Below are positions 1-10,058 of a DNA stretch of 22,602 nucleotides, one piece after another. The notes below the pieces were generated by a model that was not told the DNA's origin, searched no databases, and saw only the letters and a list, made by a program, of their open reading frames with translations. Position numbers and translations under genes: made by a program. Every line of letters starts with the position of its first letter. Position 1 is the stretch's first letter. Source of the DNA: a virus; the IMG/VR virus record IMGVR_UViG_3300020457_001275, positions 1 to 22,602 of that record; one strand, 5' to 3'.

Positions 1-6
1 TGGCAT
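1..6 (-). CDS. Probable start of the next gene (3' part outside window)
   Basis: On the minus strand the stop codon of the 2731-aa gene (TAA at 21-19) runs into AAGGA at 19-15, a good Shine-Dalgarno sequence. Eight bases further lies ATG at 6-4, followed by CCA (Met-Pro) at the edge. The tight spacing and the strong ribosome binding site suggest that another structural gene follows in the same operon. Only two codons are visible, so the product cannot be named. Confidence 0.45.
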
Positions 7-18
7 GATGGGGATCCT

Positions 19-3000
19 TTAGTATGATGCTACAGCCCGTAGATCTTGGATCTTCGGTACAAATGCAGGGTTTGATGATTTCATTACGACCTTTATGGCA
101 AATGATGAGAACTCAGGAAGATCTTCAACACTGTAACTCAACTCCTGATAAGAAGATTGTTTTTCTGTAATACCACTAATAGAATTCTCAGCAGTTGCAA
201 TCATACTAACATCTGGTAATCCAGTATCATTAAACTTAATCCATTCAATGTCTTCAAAGTTCTCTTGAGAAGAAGACTTCTTAGTTCTATAAAGAATTAA
301 AATGTTTTCAATTTCACTTGTATTTGCTGTGATCTTAAGATCAATTGAAGTGGCAGGGTTTTGAATCGCTACTTCTTTCGTTACATATTTAGCGATACTT
401 GAACTATCCTTAGATTGAATATCACTTGTATATTCAATACCATTAGTATAAGATACTTTAGATACTTCTATGAAAAGCTGTTTATCTGCGTCCTGATCAG
501 TATATGAAATAATATCTCCAAGAGCAGAAGTACCTCCAGCACGGAATATATCACTATCCTGTGAATCAACAACTGCATTTCTAGTATAATTAGCACTACT
601 ATTAATAGTAGCAGTATAATCATTATTAATAGGTTGCTTATCGTTAGTTACAGTAAGAACCCTAGATTGCTCATTCCATAATAAGACTCTACCAGAAATT
701 TTATTATCATATGTATCTGCTGGAACACCTGGGTTTCTAGCCGTTACATATGATGGTGGTGATAAAACATCAGGTATATCAAAAGGTACTATAGTTACAT
801 TAGAAGTACTAGCAACAGTAACAGCACCAGCAAAAGTATCAGCAGCAAAAGTTAAAGATTCACCTGGTACAAATGTATCATTGGTTTTGACTTTAACATA
901 TACTTCTGATCCTACTACTTTAACAATATCTCCAATAGCACCACTAGTTCCTCCTTCCAATTTCTGACCACCAGCAGTAATTGATTCTCCATTAGCAATA
1001 TCAACACCATTAGTTTCAAACTGATATACAGGATAGAATTCTAATAATTGATCTCTACGACCAAATCTATCTTCATTTCCTTTAGGATTTTCTACTCTAT
1101 TTGTAATTGTTTTTACTGAAGCTCTAGACAAATCAATTAATGGAGACAAGTGAGAAACAGTACTAGAAATATCAATCTTATATTCTAAAGATCTACTAAT
1201 ATTATTAGATATCTCATTAATTCTAGAAGAAAGTATTTTCTGATTAATAAAGAAGAAATCCTCATTCAAGAAAGTTTTCTCGTAATTAGTTTGTGAATAT
1301 GAAGTGAATGTACCAACATTATCATCAATAGGAGAAACATTCGTTGTTTTAACTGAACTATCAACCTTAGTCTGTGTAAATGATAGATTTGGAACTATAG
1401 CATGAAGCTTTTCAAACTTTCTATTGTATGATGCTAATACTGTTCCACCACCAGTTGAAGTTGAGGATGCTCTATTAGAAGATGTTATAGTATAATGATC
1501 AACACCTGTGTTATTAACTTTAAATAACTCTGAATTTAATTGAATTGCTGTTACACCACCAACATCAGATGTGCCTTTAAAGAATACATATGATTTTCCA
1601 TCAGGATCAAATCCATTATCAGAATGATTTACTTTAACATTAAAGTTATTATTTTTAAATAGAGATGATGTTGCAGTTGAATTTGAAGTTGCATCAGTTT
1701 GAATAGGATTCATAGACAATTTTTCATATCCAAGATCTTCATTAGTTAATAACAATTCTGCTGGTCTTGTAATATCAAATTCTGCACGATGTATCTTATA
1801 CTTAATATCCTCAAATAGATCTTCTGTCCAAACATTAGTATTTTGAGATTTAAAGAGAGAACCAAGAGAAGGTTGAGTAGTTACTGTTGTGCTTGTAGCA
1901 ATATCAGATTCGCCTAGAGCAGAAGCCCATATTTGATAATCAATAGAATCTGTTTCAACAACAAGAGAATATTCAGTTTCATTCTGTAAATAAACTGGAT
2001 AATCAAAATCAAACTTAGTTGGGATTGTAGAATTAGTTACTCCAACCTCATCAATTGCAATACCCATACGAACTGCTGGAGAATCAATAGTAATAAATGA
2101 TTCAATCTCAGCACCAGCATTACCAGTACCTGTTCCACGTATAACAACAGAAGGTGGTTCTGTATATTCTGAACCAGCAAGTACCAATTCTGTATGATAA
2201 ACTTTATTTCCAGAAACTCTTACAGTAGCAGTAGCATTACCACCACCAGGAAGTTGAGGACTTTCAATAGTTACAATAGCAGAATCATAATCATAACCAG
2301 TATTCTTAATCTTCAAATCAGTAACTCTACCAGAATCTTTAACAATTTTCAATAATAAAGTAGTATTGTTAGTATTATTGGCAGTAGTTATACTAGAAAC
2401 TGATAAATTCTCATCTTGTTTGAAATCTATACCATTATGATTACCCAACAATAAAGTATAGACTTGATCATTAGTTAAAGTAAATAATCCTGTAGCAGAA
2501 GGAGTTACTTCAATATTATTCTTATCAAAAACACGAGAAACAGGACCAGAAGCATTAGATGATACTCCAGTTACCTTTTCTCCTTTTGTCAATGTAAGAG
2601 TATCACTAGCAACTACTCTCAAATAAGTATCTGGATTGAGAACTTTTTGTGTTCCTGGTATAATATTCTTTCCAGGCTTTCCATTATCAACATCTGTTAG
2701 ATATACTCTAATAGGAATATTAGAGCTCTTCTGTGCGAAAAATAGATCAACACTAGTAACAAACAATCCACCATCAAATCCATCAACAGTAAATGTCTGT
2801 GCAAGTGGATTAGGTCTAGATGGATTATCTGTATTACTATCAACTATCTGCGTACCTTCATTAGACTTAAAGAAAGCAGGAGAAGTTGAAACTATAGAAG
2901 ATGGATTCTCTGGAATTACACCAGTAGCATAGTACTTTATCTCTGCATAAGTTTCTACATCATTCTTATTAGCATTAGTAGAGCTTGAAGTAAACCTGAT

Positions 3001-6000
3001 TGTTTTTGCACCAGTAGTAAATCTAACCTCATTAGCATCTGTATCATATGATACAGTATCAACATTTCCAGTCCATGTAGTATTCTCTCTAGGTGGTTGT
3101 CCAGCAGGTATTAAGATAATACCACTAGCATTACCATTCTCATCTGTAGTAACAGGAGTATTGAAAGATGAAAGTGAGTTTCCAGCAGTACCAGTATATC
3201 TAAAGTCAGGATTAACCCAACGAGAAATATCTTGTCCTTCCATAAAGACACTGATATTTGTATTAGGCTTAAGACGACTAATCTTATAATGAACAGGAAT
3301 ACTTCTTGCAAAGAATGATAAAGATGTAGCAACTACATTAGAACCTACTCCTCTAGTAGCAATTCCTTTACCAATCTCATTATTTTGTGGACTAATATTT
3401 GAAGAACTTCCAACAGAAGCACTAGTTACACTAGTGTCAGATATATTACTATTGGTTTCGGCAAATGATCCTATATTAAAGAATGCTCTATCAGCACCAA
3501 TCCAATTGATCTTATATGAATTATACAAGCTTGAGAAAGCATCCTTTAATTCATTCTTAGCAAGGAAGATTGAGTATAAGTTAGTATTGTTATCTGTAAC
3601 AAGAGGTGCTACACTAGTGTCATACCAAGAATCTGATGATGGTGCGATAAAAGAATCACCAACATACTGAAGGACAACAAATGGATTTGGATTGATTGTC
3701 TTAGTACCGAAAGAGTTGCCAAGTAATTCCAATTCTGTATATGGAAGAGTAATAACATCTCCAGATTTCTTATAACCTGAAACTGATCTTTGATCATCTC
3801 TAGTATTAACTTCTTCCAATCTAAATGAATCTTCTCTAGATTGTGGTCTCAAAACTGATTGTTGTGTATCAATAGAACACTTATAGTCAACTGATTTAAG
3901 AGATCCAATCTTATGTGTCTCAAAATTGTCTACAATGAAACCACTCTTAAAGCGATTAATTCCAGCAGAATCAGTGACATGCATATTAAGTGCTTGTTGT
4001 TCTAAAACACTTAATGTAGTGTAATATTCTAATCTCTCAATACGTTTTTCAAGCTTACCAATGTCACGCATTGTATAACGCTTGTTATCAACAGGTACAA
4101 TCCTTATATCTTTATTAGACTCTGTAAACGCAGGTACATACATGTAATACAGAGAAATAGCATCATTAAGAGGATCTGGTTTGGATGGGTTTAAAGAAGA
4201 ATTTCCTTCTTTGATAATAAATTCCCCTTTCTTATTCAAGAATAAACCATCAATCCTATCCAAATATTGCTTTTGTGTAAATGTAAAAGTATACTCTAAA
4301 TTAGAATCGGATGCAGGTGTACTAGAAACAATACCACCAGTTCCTGTAAATGATCTTGTATTAGAAGAAGATAACAATGAATTGTTTTGGAATCCAGCTG
4401 TTATTGAATCATTATCAACCTTTGGTCTGAAATCAAGTACATCAGATAAGGATACCTTACCTAAAGCAGGTGAATTGAAAGATGGTATATCTTCTGGACC
4501 AACACCAGCTTCATGTAAATAGGAATCAACACAACAGAAATCACCTTGAGTATGTTCAAAATAATCAAAACAAACAACCAATTGACCAGTTGGTGTATCT
4601 GCTCCTGGTTTTAAAACAATTCTTGATAAATCATATATTGTATCTCTCTGTCCATCATCAAAAGTAAATCTATTAGTAACATCAGTACCACTAAGTAGAT
4701 TTCCATTTCTATCTACAGTAGGTGGAGTAGATGTAGTACCTTCATAAACATATTTAAGTTTATATGCATCTGCATAACTGTATACTACTAAACTATCTCC
4801 ATCATAATCTTTTCCTCTAAAAGGAACAATATTATCACCAACAGAATCAATTACAATTCTCTTATTGACAATTGCTGTCTTCAATCTTGGTTTTGCTTTA
4901 CTAACTTCTAATGTGGCAGTTAACTTTAATGTTGGATATGTTCCATTTGTAGGAATTGTTCCAAAATAACCTTCAGAAAATGAAAGAGATACACTACCAG
5001 CAGTTAAACCACTAGCAGAATCAACAGAAGATGTAATACTTACCTGATCAGAAGTAAGATATATTACATCACCTTTAGCAATATCAGGAGCATCACCTGG
5101 ATTTAAAATTGTTACAAGGAAATTACTTTCATCAAATGAAACAAATCTTTGAGTTCCAAAAGGCAATTGGGCAGCGAATGTAATCATTCCAGCTCCACCC
5201 GATCCATTACTAACAAAATCTCTTCTTAAGAAATATGATATCTTAGAATCTTCACTATCTGCAACAATTGAACTAACCTGATTAGTTCCTGTTTTATATA
5301 AAAGAGTTCCTTGATTGAAGTTATCAATTGAAGGACGTACTCTAACTACACTACTATTACTTACAGGAGCAGGTAGTGACCTATCAAGATAAATTCTAGA
5401 TTTAAGTACTCCCTCAGGTTTTGTTGCATGTTGTACTATACAACGAAGAATAGTATCTGTTGAATCAGTAAATTGAATTAAATCTCCTTGTTGTAGTACT
5501 TTTGTACTATCTCCACCAAATCCATTACATTCAAGATATTTCCTTCCCTGTTCACCACTAAAAGTAAAGTCTGTTACAGGCTTAACTTCTGAATATACTT
5601 CTTTAGTTAATTCAACATCAGAAGTAAATGTGTTTATACTACCAGAACCAAACTTAGAGAAGAAAGATTTTACATTTTGTGGTGTATAGGTTGTTACTGC
5701 ATTTCTAACAAGAACAGGAGTAACAACAGCAGCACTTGGTGTTGCACTTGAACTTGGAGATTGAACAACAACTACAACAGGAGGTCTTGAATATTCAACA
5801 TTAACACCTTTCCTATCTTTAATTGTCACACTAGTGATAGTTCCACCAACTGCTTCTATAGGTAATGAAATTTTAGAATCATCATAATCAACACCATCTA
5901 TTCTAAGAAAACTTCCAGTTGAATAATTTCCACCCCTATTATTAACAATAAAGTGAGAAATAGTATTATCCTTTGCAATCTTTACTATATTATTATTCTC

Positions 6001-8214
6001 ATCTCTAATAGTTTCTCCCGACTTAAACTGCCCAAAAAGGGTCTTAACCATAAGTGTTCTGGTACTTGTGTACTTACCAAGTGATTCTCCTTCTACAACA
6101 CCATAAGCACCACTTTCAATACCATACACATAACGTCCAGGAGCAAAGTATTTTTCGTCCTTACCTTCATAATTTAAAGGACTATCTAAAATAATTTTAG
6201 TGAAGAATTGAGGATCAAAATAGGACATTCCAAATATAGTATTATAAATGGCATCTCCATTAGACTGTCTACCTTTTGAAAGAATTATATCAGTATCTGG
6301 ATTAAATCCAGAACCTTTCTCGGTAAGAGTTATATTACTTGGTTTTACTGTTCCAATTACAGGAGTAAATGTTTCATTGTAATCAATAATATGTCCTAAT
6401 GGTACAGGAGGTGTAGCTTCACCTTGAGCCATTGCATCCTCATGTCTCCAATATATCTCTCTTTTAGAACCAGCATCACCAGCATCATATTCTAATAGAA
6501 ACTGATCTAATATATCTTTATTAGCAGTAACTGTAAGCTCTAGTACAAATGCAGATGTACTTGAATTCCATTCCTTTCTATTAACTTTTGAAAATGCAAT
6601 AGGAGTAATATCTTTATATCCATTAGGAGTAGTTGTAGTACCTACTCTACTTGTAATAATAGCAATTTCTGACAATCCACCGCCAGCATAATCATTTAAC
6701 CAATTTGCATCAGATAAAGCATTATACTTAGTTACTGAATCAGCATGTATTTCAATATAGATTGTTCTAACACCACTATTAGTGTCAAAGAAAGTACCTC
6801 TACGATTTGTTGTTTGTTTTGAATCTGTAGCGGATTCACTATTATTCAACCCAATTGATCCATCATTAAAAAGAGAAGAAAGAAATATATTAGGATAAGC
6901 ACTTAACTCAGAACCTTCTGCATTAAGAGGTATTGTATTATAAGTGTTGGTAATCTTATAGGTTGGTAACCCAGATGTCTTTAAACGAATATCTTCTCTA
7001 TTAAGTGTCTCTCTTGCTTTATTAATAGGAAGATATTTTGTTTCCTTATTAACAATCTCATAACCTTTAATATAAGCTTTACCTGGTCCAACACTAGCTA
7101 ATAACTTATCTTCTGCTTCTGTTGTGGTAAATCCATTAACTTGTCCAAACTCGTCTACTGGATATACACCAAGATTGCCATTCTTTTGATAGTACTCCCT
7201 AACATCTAAAGAGAAATTATCAACAACATAATCACCAGACTCATCAAAAGTTCTTCTTGCTAAAGTCTGCTCAAGAAGAGAGTAGTCTGTTTGTACTACT
7301 TGTGATTGTACAGCACCTCTTCTAACAGTAAGCAACTGAATGAAATTCTTATCTGTGATCTCACCAAGATCGTATTTAACTATAGTGAGTTCAATTTTTA
7401 ATCTATGTGATCCTGGAGAAGAGAAATTACTAGATCCAATTGCATTATCATATAGAGTAGTATCTTCTTCAGGAGTAATAAGACTCTCATCTATTTTAAA
7501 ACCAACCTTTGCTGATGGTTTATCATAATAATCATCAATAACAAGTAACTGAGACTTATTCTTTACAAAATATCCATTAACAAAGTAAATACCTTCTTCT
7601 ACCTGAACAGCAGAAGCATATCCCATAGCAGTGCTCTCTAGGGACGCTGATACACCTGTGTCAGGATCAGTAATAGAAATACTAGTAGGAAGTACGCTTC
7701 CATCGGTTCCAACCACTAGGAGTGGTGTATTAACGCCATCTACGACCTCTAAGGTCTCACCTTGTCGGAATGTCTCCTCATTACCTGCATCACCACTATT
7801 TGTATAGTTTACATAAACAACATCTGATGATATATCTGTAGCATACTTAGTAGAAACTACTGTACCAATAACACCAGATGTTAAACCTTTTAATTTATGC
7901 CCCTTTAAAGCTTCAATATCATACTTCTTATAAACAACTTTTCCATCTTGGTTTATAGGAATCTCTGATACAGAAGATAACTTAACATAAGATAATTTGG
8001 TATTAAGACCTACCTCACCAGGAATAACTAATTCACCCTGTTTGAAGGAATATTTTCCAAATTGCTCAATCTGATTCTGAAGAATAGACTGTAACTGGGT
8101 TAACTCTCTCGCTTGGATTGAATATCCAGGGCGAAAGAGCACCTTGTAGAAGTTCTTATCCTGGTCAAAATCATCGTAGTATGGAGCTACGTTTAGGTTC
8201 GTCTTCTGAGGCAT
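19..8214 (-). CDS. Giant virion structural protein, DUF4815 type (2731 aa)
   Basis: This is probably a baseplate-peripheral or fibre-bearing structural protein of the T4-like marine phage type. The N-terminus (YYDDFD, then FRPGYSIQARELTQLQS at about residues 28-44) is the hallmark of DUF4815-type phage proteins. Other features I associate with that family are a YIKGYEIV segment near 380, a predicted coiled-coil-like stretch MRDIGKLEKRIERLEYYT near 1380, MEGQDISRWVNPDFRYTG near 1660, and a LAQTF...GGLFVTSVDLFF segment near 1800. Later come YKIHRAEFD near 2135 and NRKFEKLHAIVPNL near 2260. Beta-repeat modules shared with the neighbouring genes lie near 686, 1965-2030 and 2404. A valine- and serine-rich low-complexity stretch lies near 805-830. 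There is no signal peptide or membrane segment. It starts 27 bases after the gp8 stop, with only a weak GAG-type ribosome site, so it is probably co-transcribed with gp8. It is very large for the family, and its exact place in the particle is inferred. Confidence 0.85.
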   Translation of the reverse strand: MPQKTNLNVAPYYDDFDQDKNFYKVLFRPGYSIQARELTQLQSILQNQIEQFGKYSFKQGELVIPGEVGLNTKLSYVKLSSVSEIPINQDGKVVYKKYDIEALKGHKLKGLTSGVIGTVVSTKYATDISSDVVYVNYTNSGDAGNEETFRQGETLEVVDGVNTPLLVVGTDGSVLPTSISITDPDTGVSASLESTAMGYASAVQVEEGIYFVNGYFVKNKSQLLVIDDYYDKPSAKVGFKIDESLITPEEDTTLYDNAIGSSNFSSPGSHRLKIELTIVKYDLGEITDKNFIQLLTVRRGAVQSQVVQTDYSLLEQTLARRTFDESGDYVVDNFSLDVREYYQKNGNLGVYPVDEFGQVNGFTTTEAEDKLLASVGPGKAYIKGYEIVNKETKYLPINKARETLNREDIRLKTSGLPTYKITNTYNTIPLNAEGSELSAYPNIFLSSLFNDGSIGLNNSESATDSKQTTNRRGTFFDTNSGVRTIYIEIHADSVTKYNALSDANWLNDYAGGGLSEIAIITSRVGTTTTPNGYKDITPIAFSKVNRKEWNSSTSAFVLELTVTANKDILDQFLLEYDAGDAGSKREIYWRHEDAMAQGEATPPVPLGHIIDYNETFTPVIGTVKPSNITLTEKGSGFNPDTDIILSKGRQSNGDAIYNTIFGMSYFDPQFFTKIILDSPLNYEGKDEKYFAPGRYVYGIESGAYGVVEGESLGKYTSTRTLMVKTLFGQFKSGETIRDENNNIVKIAKDNTISHFIVNNRGGNYSTGSFLRIDGVDYDDSKISLPIEAVGGTITSVTIKDRKGVNVEYSRPPVVVVVQSPSSSATPSAAVVTPVLVRNAVTTYTPQNVKSFFSKFGSGSINTFTSDVELTKEVYSEVKPVTDFTFSGEQGRKYLECNGFGGDSTKVLQQGDLIQFTDSTDTILRCIVQHATKPEGVLKSRIYLDRSLPAPVSNSSVVRVRPSIDNFNQGTLLYKTGTNQVSSIVADSEDSKISYFLRRDFVSNGSGGAGMITFAAQLPFGTQRFVSFDESNFLVTILNPGDAPDIAKGDVIYLTSDQVSITSSVDSASGLTAGSVSLSFSEGYFGTIPTNGTYPTLKLTATLEVSKAKPRLKTAIVNKRIVIDSVGDNIVPFRGKDYDGDSLVVYSYADAYKLKYVYEGTTSTPPTVDRNGNLLSGTDVTNRFTFDDGQRDTIYDLSRIVLKPGADTPTGQLVVCFDYFEHTQGDFCCVDSYLHEAGVGPEDIPSFNSPALGKVSLSDVLDFRPKVDNDSITAGFQNNSLLSSSNTRSFTGTGGIVSSTPASDSNLEYTFTFTQKQYLDRIDGLFLNKKGEFIIKEGNSSLNPSKPDPLNDAISLYYMYVPAFTESNKDIRIVPVDNKRYTMRDIGKLEKRIERLEYYTTLSVLEQQALNMHVTDSAGINRFKSGFIVDNFETHKIGSLKSVDYKCSIDTQQSVLRPQSREDSFRLEEVNTRDDQRSVSGYKKSGDVITLPYTELELLGNSFGTKTINPNPFVVLQYVGDSFIAPSSDSWYDTSVAPLVTDNNTNLYSIFLAKNELKDAFSSLYNSYKINWIGADRAFFNIGSFAETNSNISDTSVTSASVGSSSNISPQNNEIGKGIATRGVGSNVVATSLSFFARSIPVHYKISRLKPNTNISVFMEGQDISRWVNPDFRYTGTAGNSLSSFNTPVTTDENGNASGIILIPAGQPPRENTTWTGNVDTVSYDTDANEVRFTTGAKTIRFTSSSTNANKNDVETYAEIKYYATGVIPENPSSIVSTSPAFFKSNEGTQIVDSNTDNPSRPNPLAQTFTVDGFDGGLFVTSVDLFFAQKSSNIPIRVYLTDVDNGKPGKNIIPGTQKVLNPDTYLRVVASDTLTLTKGEKVTGVSSNASGPVSRVFDKNNIEVTPSATGLFTLTNDQVYTLLLGNHNGIDFKQDENLSVSSITTANNTNNTTLLLKIVKDSGRVTDLKIKNTGYDYDSAIVTIESPQLPGGGNATATVRVSGNKVYHTELVLAGSEYTEPPSVVIRGTGTGNAGAEIESFITIDSPAVRMGIAIDEVGVTNSTIPTKFDFDYPVYLQNETEYSLVVETDSIDYQIWASALGESDIATSTTVTTQPSLGSLFKSQNTNVWTEDLFEDIKYKIHRAEFDITRPAELLLTNEDLGYEKLSMNPIQTDATSNSTATSSLFKNNNFNVKVNHSDNGFDPDGKSYVFFKGTSDVGGVTAIQLNSELFKVNNTGVDHYTITSSNRASSTSTGGGTVLASYNRKFEKLHAIVPNLSFTQTKVDSSVKTTNVSPIDDNVGTFTSYSQTNYEKTFLNEDFFFINQKILSSRINEISNNISRSLEYKIDISSTVSHLSPLIDLSRASVKTITNRVENPKGNEDRFGRRDQLLEFYPVYQFETNGVDIANGESITAGGQKLEGGTSGAIGDIVKVVGSEVYVKVKTNDTFVPGESLTFAADTFAGAVTVASTSNVTIVPFDIPDVLSPPSYVTARNPGVPADTYDNKISGRVLLWNEQSRVLTVTNDKQPINNDYTATINSSANYTRNAVVDSQDSDIFRAGGTSALGDIISYTDQDADKQLFIEVSKVSYTNGIEYTSDIQSKDSSSIAKYVTKEVAIQNPATSIDLKITANTSEIENILILYRTKKSSSQENFEDIEWIKFNDTGLPDVSMIATAENSISGITEKQSSYQELSYSVEDLPEFSSFAIKVVMKSSNPAFVPKIQDLRAVASY

Positions 8215-8241
8215 CTCACGTTTGTTCTAACTTTGGATTGA

Positions 8242-9999
8242 TTAGAATTCAATTACTAGCTTAATGTCCTCAATCTGATCGGGAGCTCTAGTAATTAATC
8301 TTCTGTTCTCTATGTATACGATATCTCCAGAGTTAGGTTCAATCTCAGGGGTTGATAAACCTCCAGTAAATGAAACATCCAATAGTCCAACTTGCTGTGA
8401 TGTATCAACAGTGCCAGAAGCAGTTGATGTTCCTCCAACAACTGCATTAGCAGCATTGGATTCAAATGCAAGTACTTTACCACCATCAGTATGAAGTTGA
8501 GGTGATTGGAAATATTTCAAAATACCATTAGTAGAATCCCAAGAAACTACAGTACCTTTCGCAGTACCACCTGTAACAGTTTGGGTAATCGTCTCATCAG
8601 CAACATAATCAGCAGTAGCACCATTCAATTTAACAGCACTTGTTCCACGTAATGTTGGATCAGTAGCAACATTATTTGTTCCATAATCTAATGGATCTTG
8701 AATAATTCCGATTCTACGGAAATCATTATCTACAGGGAAGTCTCCAGAACCTTCAGCATAAGTTAGACGAATATTCGTCATAACTCTCTTAGCAAATAGT
8801 TCTGCTTCAGCATTAGAACCATGACCACCTTCAGGTGAAATAATTAATTCAAATCCACCTACAGCAGTAAATGCACTACCATAAGCACTTGTAAGTCCAG
8901 CATCAGTGAATACTGTTGCTTGGGATAGTATAACACTAGCATAAGTGTATCCAGAACCTGGAGCTTCAATTTCTACACTTGATATACCACCACCAGCAGT
9001 AGTTACAAATTTAACTATACCACCAGTACCATCACCAACGATTGATGTATATAATGTCTCATCAGCTGGTAATCCAGTAGTTCCTTGTGCATTATCCAAT
9101 ACAACATGAACACCACCATCAACTGCAAGTGCTTCAGCAGCTACCCTAGATGCTTCTCCAGAAGCAGCAATAGGCATAAAGTCTGTAGATAGGAATGCAA
9201 GTACATCGCCTGTTGTAAGGGTGTACATGTGCTTCCAGACGTATCCACCTGTACCAGCAGGTTCAGTGTATACACCATTAGCAAATGTTCCTTGTCCACC
9301 ACTAGGTGATGACTTTGGTTCATATGTTACATTCTGTCCAGTTGGATTAGCAGCATTCTCACCATTGTATAGGCACTTGAATACTTCATACTCTCCATTC
9401 ATCACATAGAACTTAGATCCAGGTAATGAAGTATCATTAAGAGCAGTCTGTACACCAATAGTACCTCCACCACCAGCAGTAGGTGCGTAATTAGGACGGT
9501 ACATGTCAAACTTTGGATTCAGCGATGTACTCCAATTGTAACGAGGAACAACAAGACGAGCAAAGGAAGAGGTAATTCTTTTGGCAGCGATTAACTCTTG
9601 ATATACAGTCTGCTTCTCTGATTGGTTATCAATTGGTGCAGGAGGAATTTCTTCCGTAGCATATCTGTAAGATCCAGAGAAAGCAGTAGCACCTGAAGTT
9701 CCACCAGTAACACTAGTTTTAAATGTAGGTGTAGTAAGTGCTGTAGGACCAATATTCTTCAACAATAAACTGTTAGCAAGAACACCTCCATCAGCAACTA
9801 CTCCAGTTCCACCCGAACCAAAAGTAACTGTCTCACCTACTTGGAAAGTTCCGCTTATGTTAAAGAGTTCTAAGTGTGCGTCCCATTTATTTGAGCGTCC
9901 CACAAAGAAATACATATGTGTCTTCTCAGCTTCACTGAGAGATTCTAAGAATTGCTTCGCATTGAAGATTCTAAATTTTTCTGAAATAATAGCTGCCAT
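8242..9999 (-). CDS. gp8: Baseplate wedge protein gp8 (585 aa)
   Basis: This is the homologue of T4 gp8, which joins gp7 and gp10 in the baseplate wedge. The N-terminus (ISEKFRIFNAKQFLESL, then YFFVGRSNKW at about 30-39) matches the start of T4 gp8, where SKFR is followed by a FGRSEPW segment. The middle has VFKCLYN and GGYVWKHMYTLTTGDVLAF (about 208-270), typical of the family. The C-terminus has VYIENRRLITRAPDQIEDIKLVIEF, also conserved. At 585 residues it is much longer than T4 gp8 (334 as I recall). The extra length includes beta modules: a FQVGETV...GTGVV module at about 48-70, SSVEIEAPGSGYTYASVIL near 340-358, and a second DETITQ...GTAKGTVV module near 458-485. Two tandem late-promoter motifs precede it, and AAGG lies upstream of the ATG. 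The family assignment is strong; the insert function is unknown. Confidence 0.9.
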   Translation of the reverse strand: MAAIISEKFRIFNAKQFLESLSEAEKTHMYFFVGRSNKWDAHLELFNISGTFQVGETVTFGSGGTGVVADGGVLANSLLLKNIGPTALTTPTFKTSVTGGTSGATAFSGSYRYATEEIPPAPIDNQSEKQTVYQELIAAKRITSSFARLVVPRYNWSTSLNPKFDMYRPNYAPTAGGGGTIGVQTALNDTSLPGSKFYVMNGEYEVFKCLYNGENAANPTGQNVTYEPKSSPSGGQGTFANGVYTEPAGTGGYVWKHMYTLTTGDVLAFLSTDFMPIAASGEASRVAAEALAVDGGVHVVLDNAQGTTGLPADETLYTSIVGDGTGGIVKFVTTAGGGISSVEIEAPGSGYTYASVILSQATVFTDAGLTSAYGSAFTAVGGFELIISPEGGHGSNAEAELFAKRVMTNIRLTYAEGSGDFPVDNDFRRIGIIQDPLDYGTNNVATDPTLRGTSAVKLNGATADYVADETITQTVTGGTAKGTVVSWDSTNGILKYFQSPQLHTDGGKVLAFESNAANAVVGGTSTASGTVDTSQQVGLLDVSFTGGLSTPEIEPNSGDIVYIENRRLITRAPDQIEDIKLVIEF

Positions 10000-10039
10000 T
10001 GTTCGCTGTGCCTTGGTTTATAGTAAGCCGAATCAAGTT

Positions 10040-10058
10040 TATTTATAACTTATTTATA
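10040..10058 (-). promoter_or_regulatory. Two tandem T4-type late promoter motifs upstream of gp8
   Basis: Read on the minus strand, CTATAAATA (ending at 10051) and TATAAATA (10047-10040) are two perfect copies of the T4 late promoter octamer TATAAATA, spaced 11 bp apart, about one helical turn. The first overlaps the stop codon of the 2885-aa gene (TAA at 10056-10054). A weaker TATAAACC lies downstream near 10022-10015. T4-like late promoters are read by host polymerase with the phage late sigma factor gp55, and they lack a -35 box. This gap is one of the longest intergenic spaces in the window and precedes gp8 by about 41 bases, so the role is plausible. Confidence 0.75.

Noticed and set aside
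3111-3332. A 73-codon minus-strand frame with a hydrophobic Leu/Ile/Val-rich translation, possibly a membrane protein
   Set aside because: It lies out of frame within the 2731-aa gene. The hydrophobicity is the usual result of reading AT-rich codons in a shifted frame.
4181-4522. A 113-codon plus-strand open frame inside the 2731-aa gene
   Set aside because: It is a shadow of the minus-strand gene in AT-rich repetitive coding sequence, with no motif and no plausible transcript.
8215-8241. Terminator or promoter between gp8 and the 2731-aa gene
   Set aside because: The 27-base gap has no stem-loop with a T-run and no TATAAATA motif.
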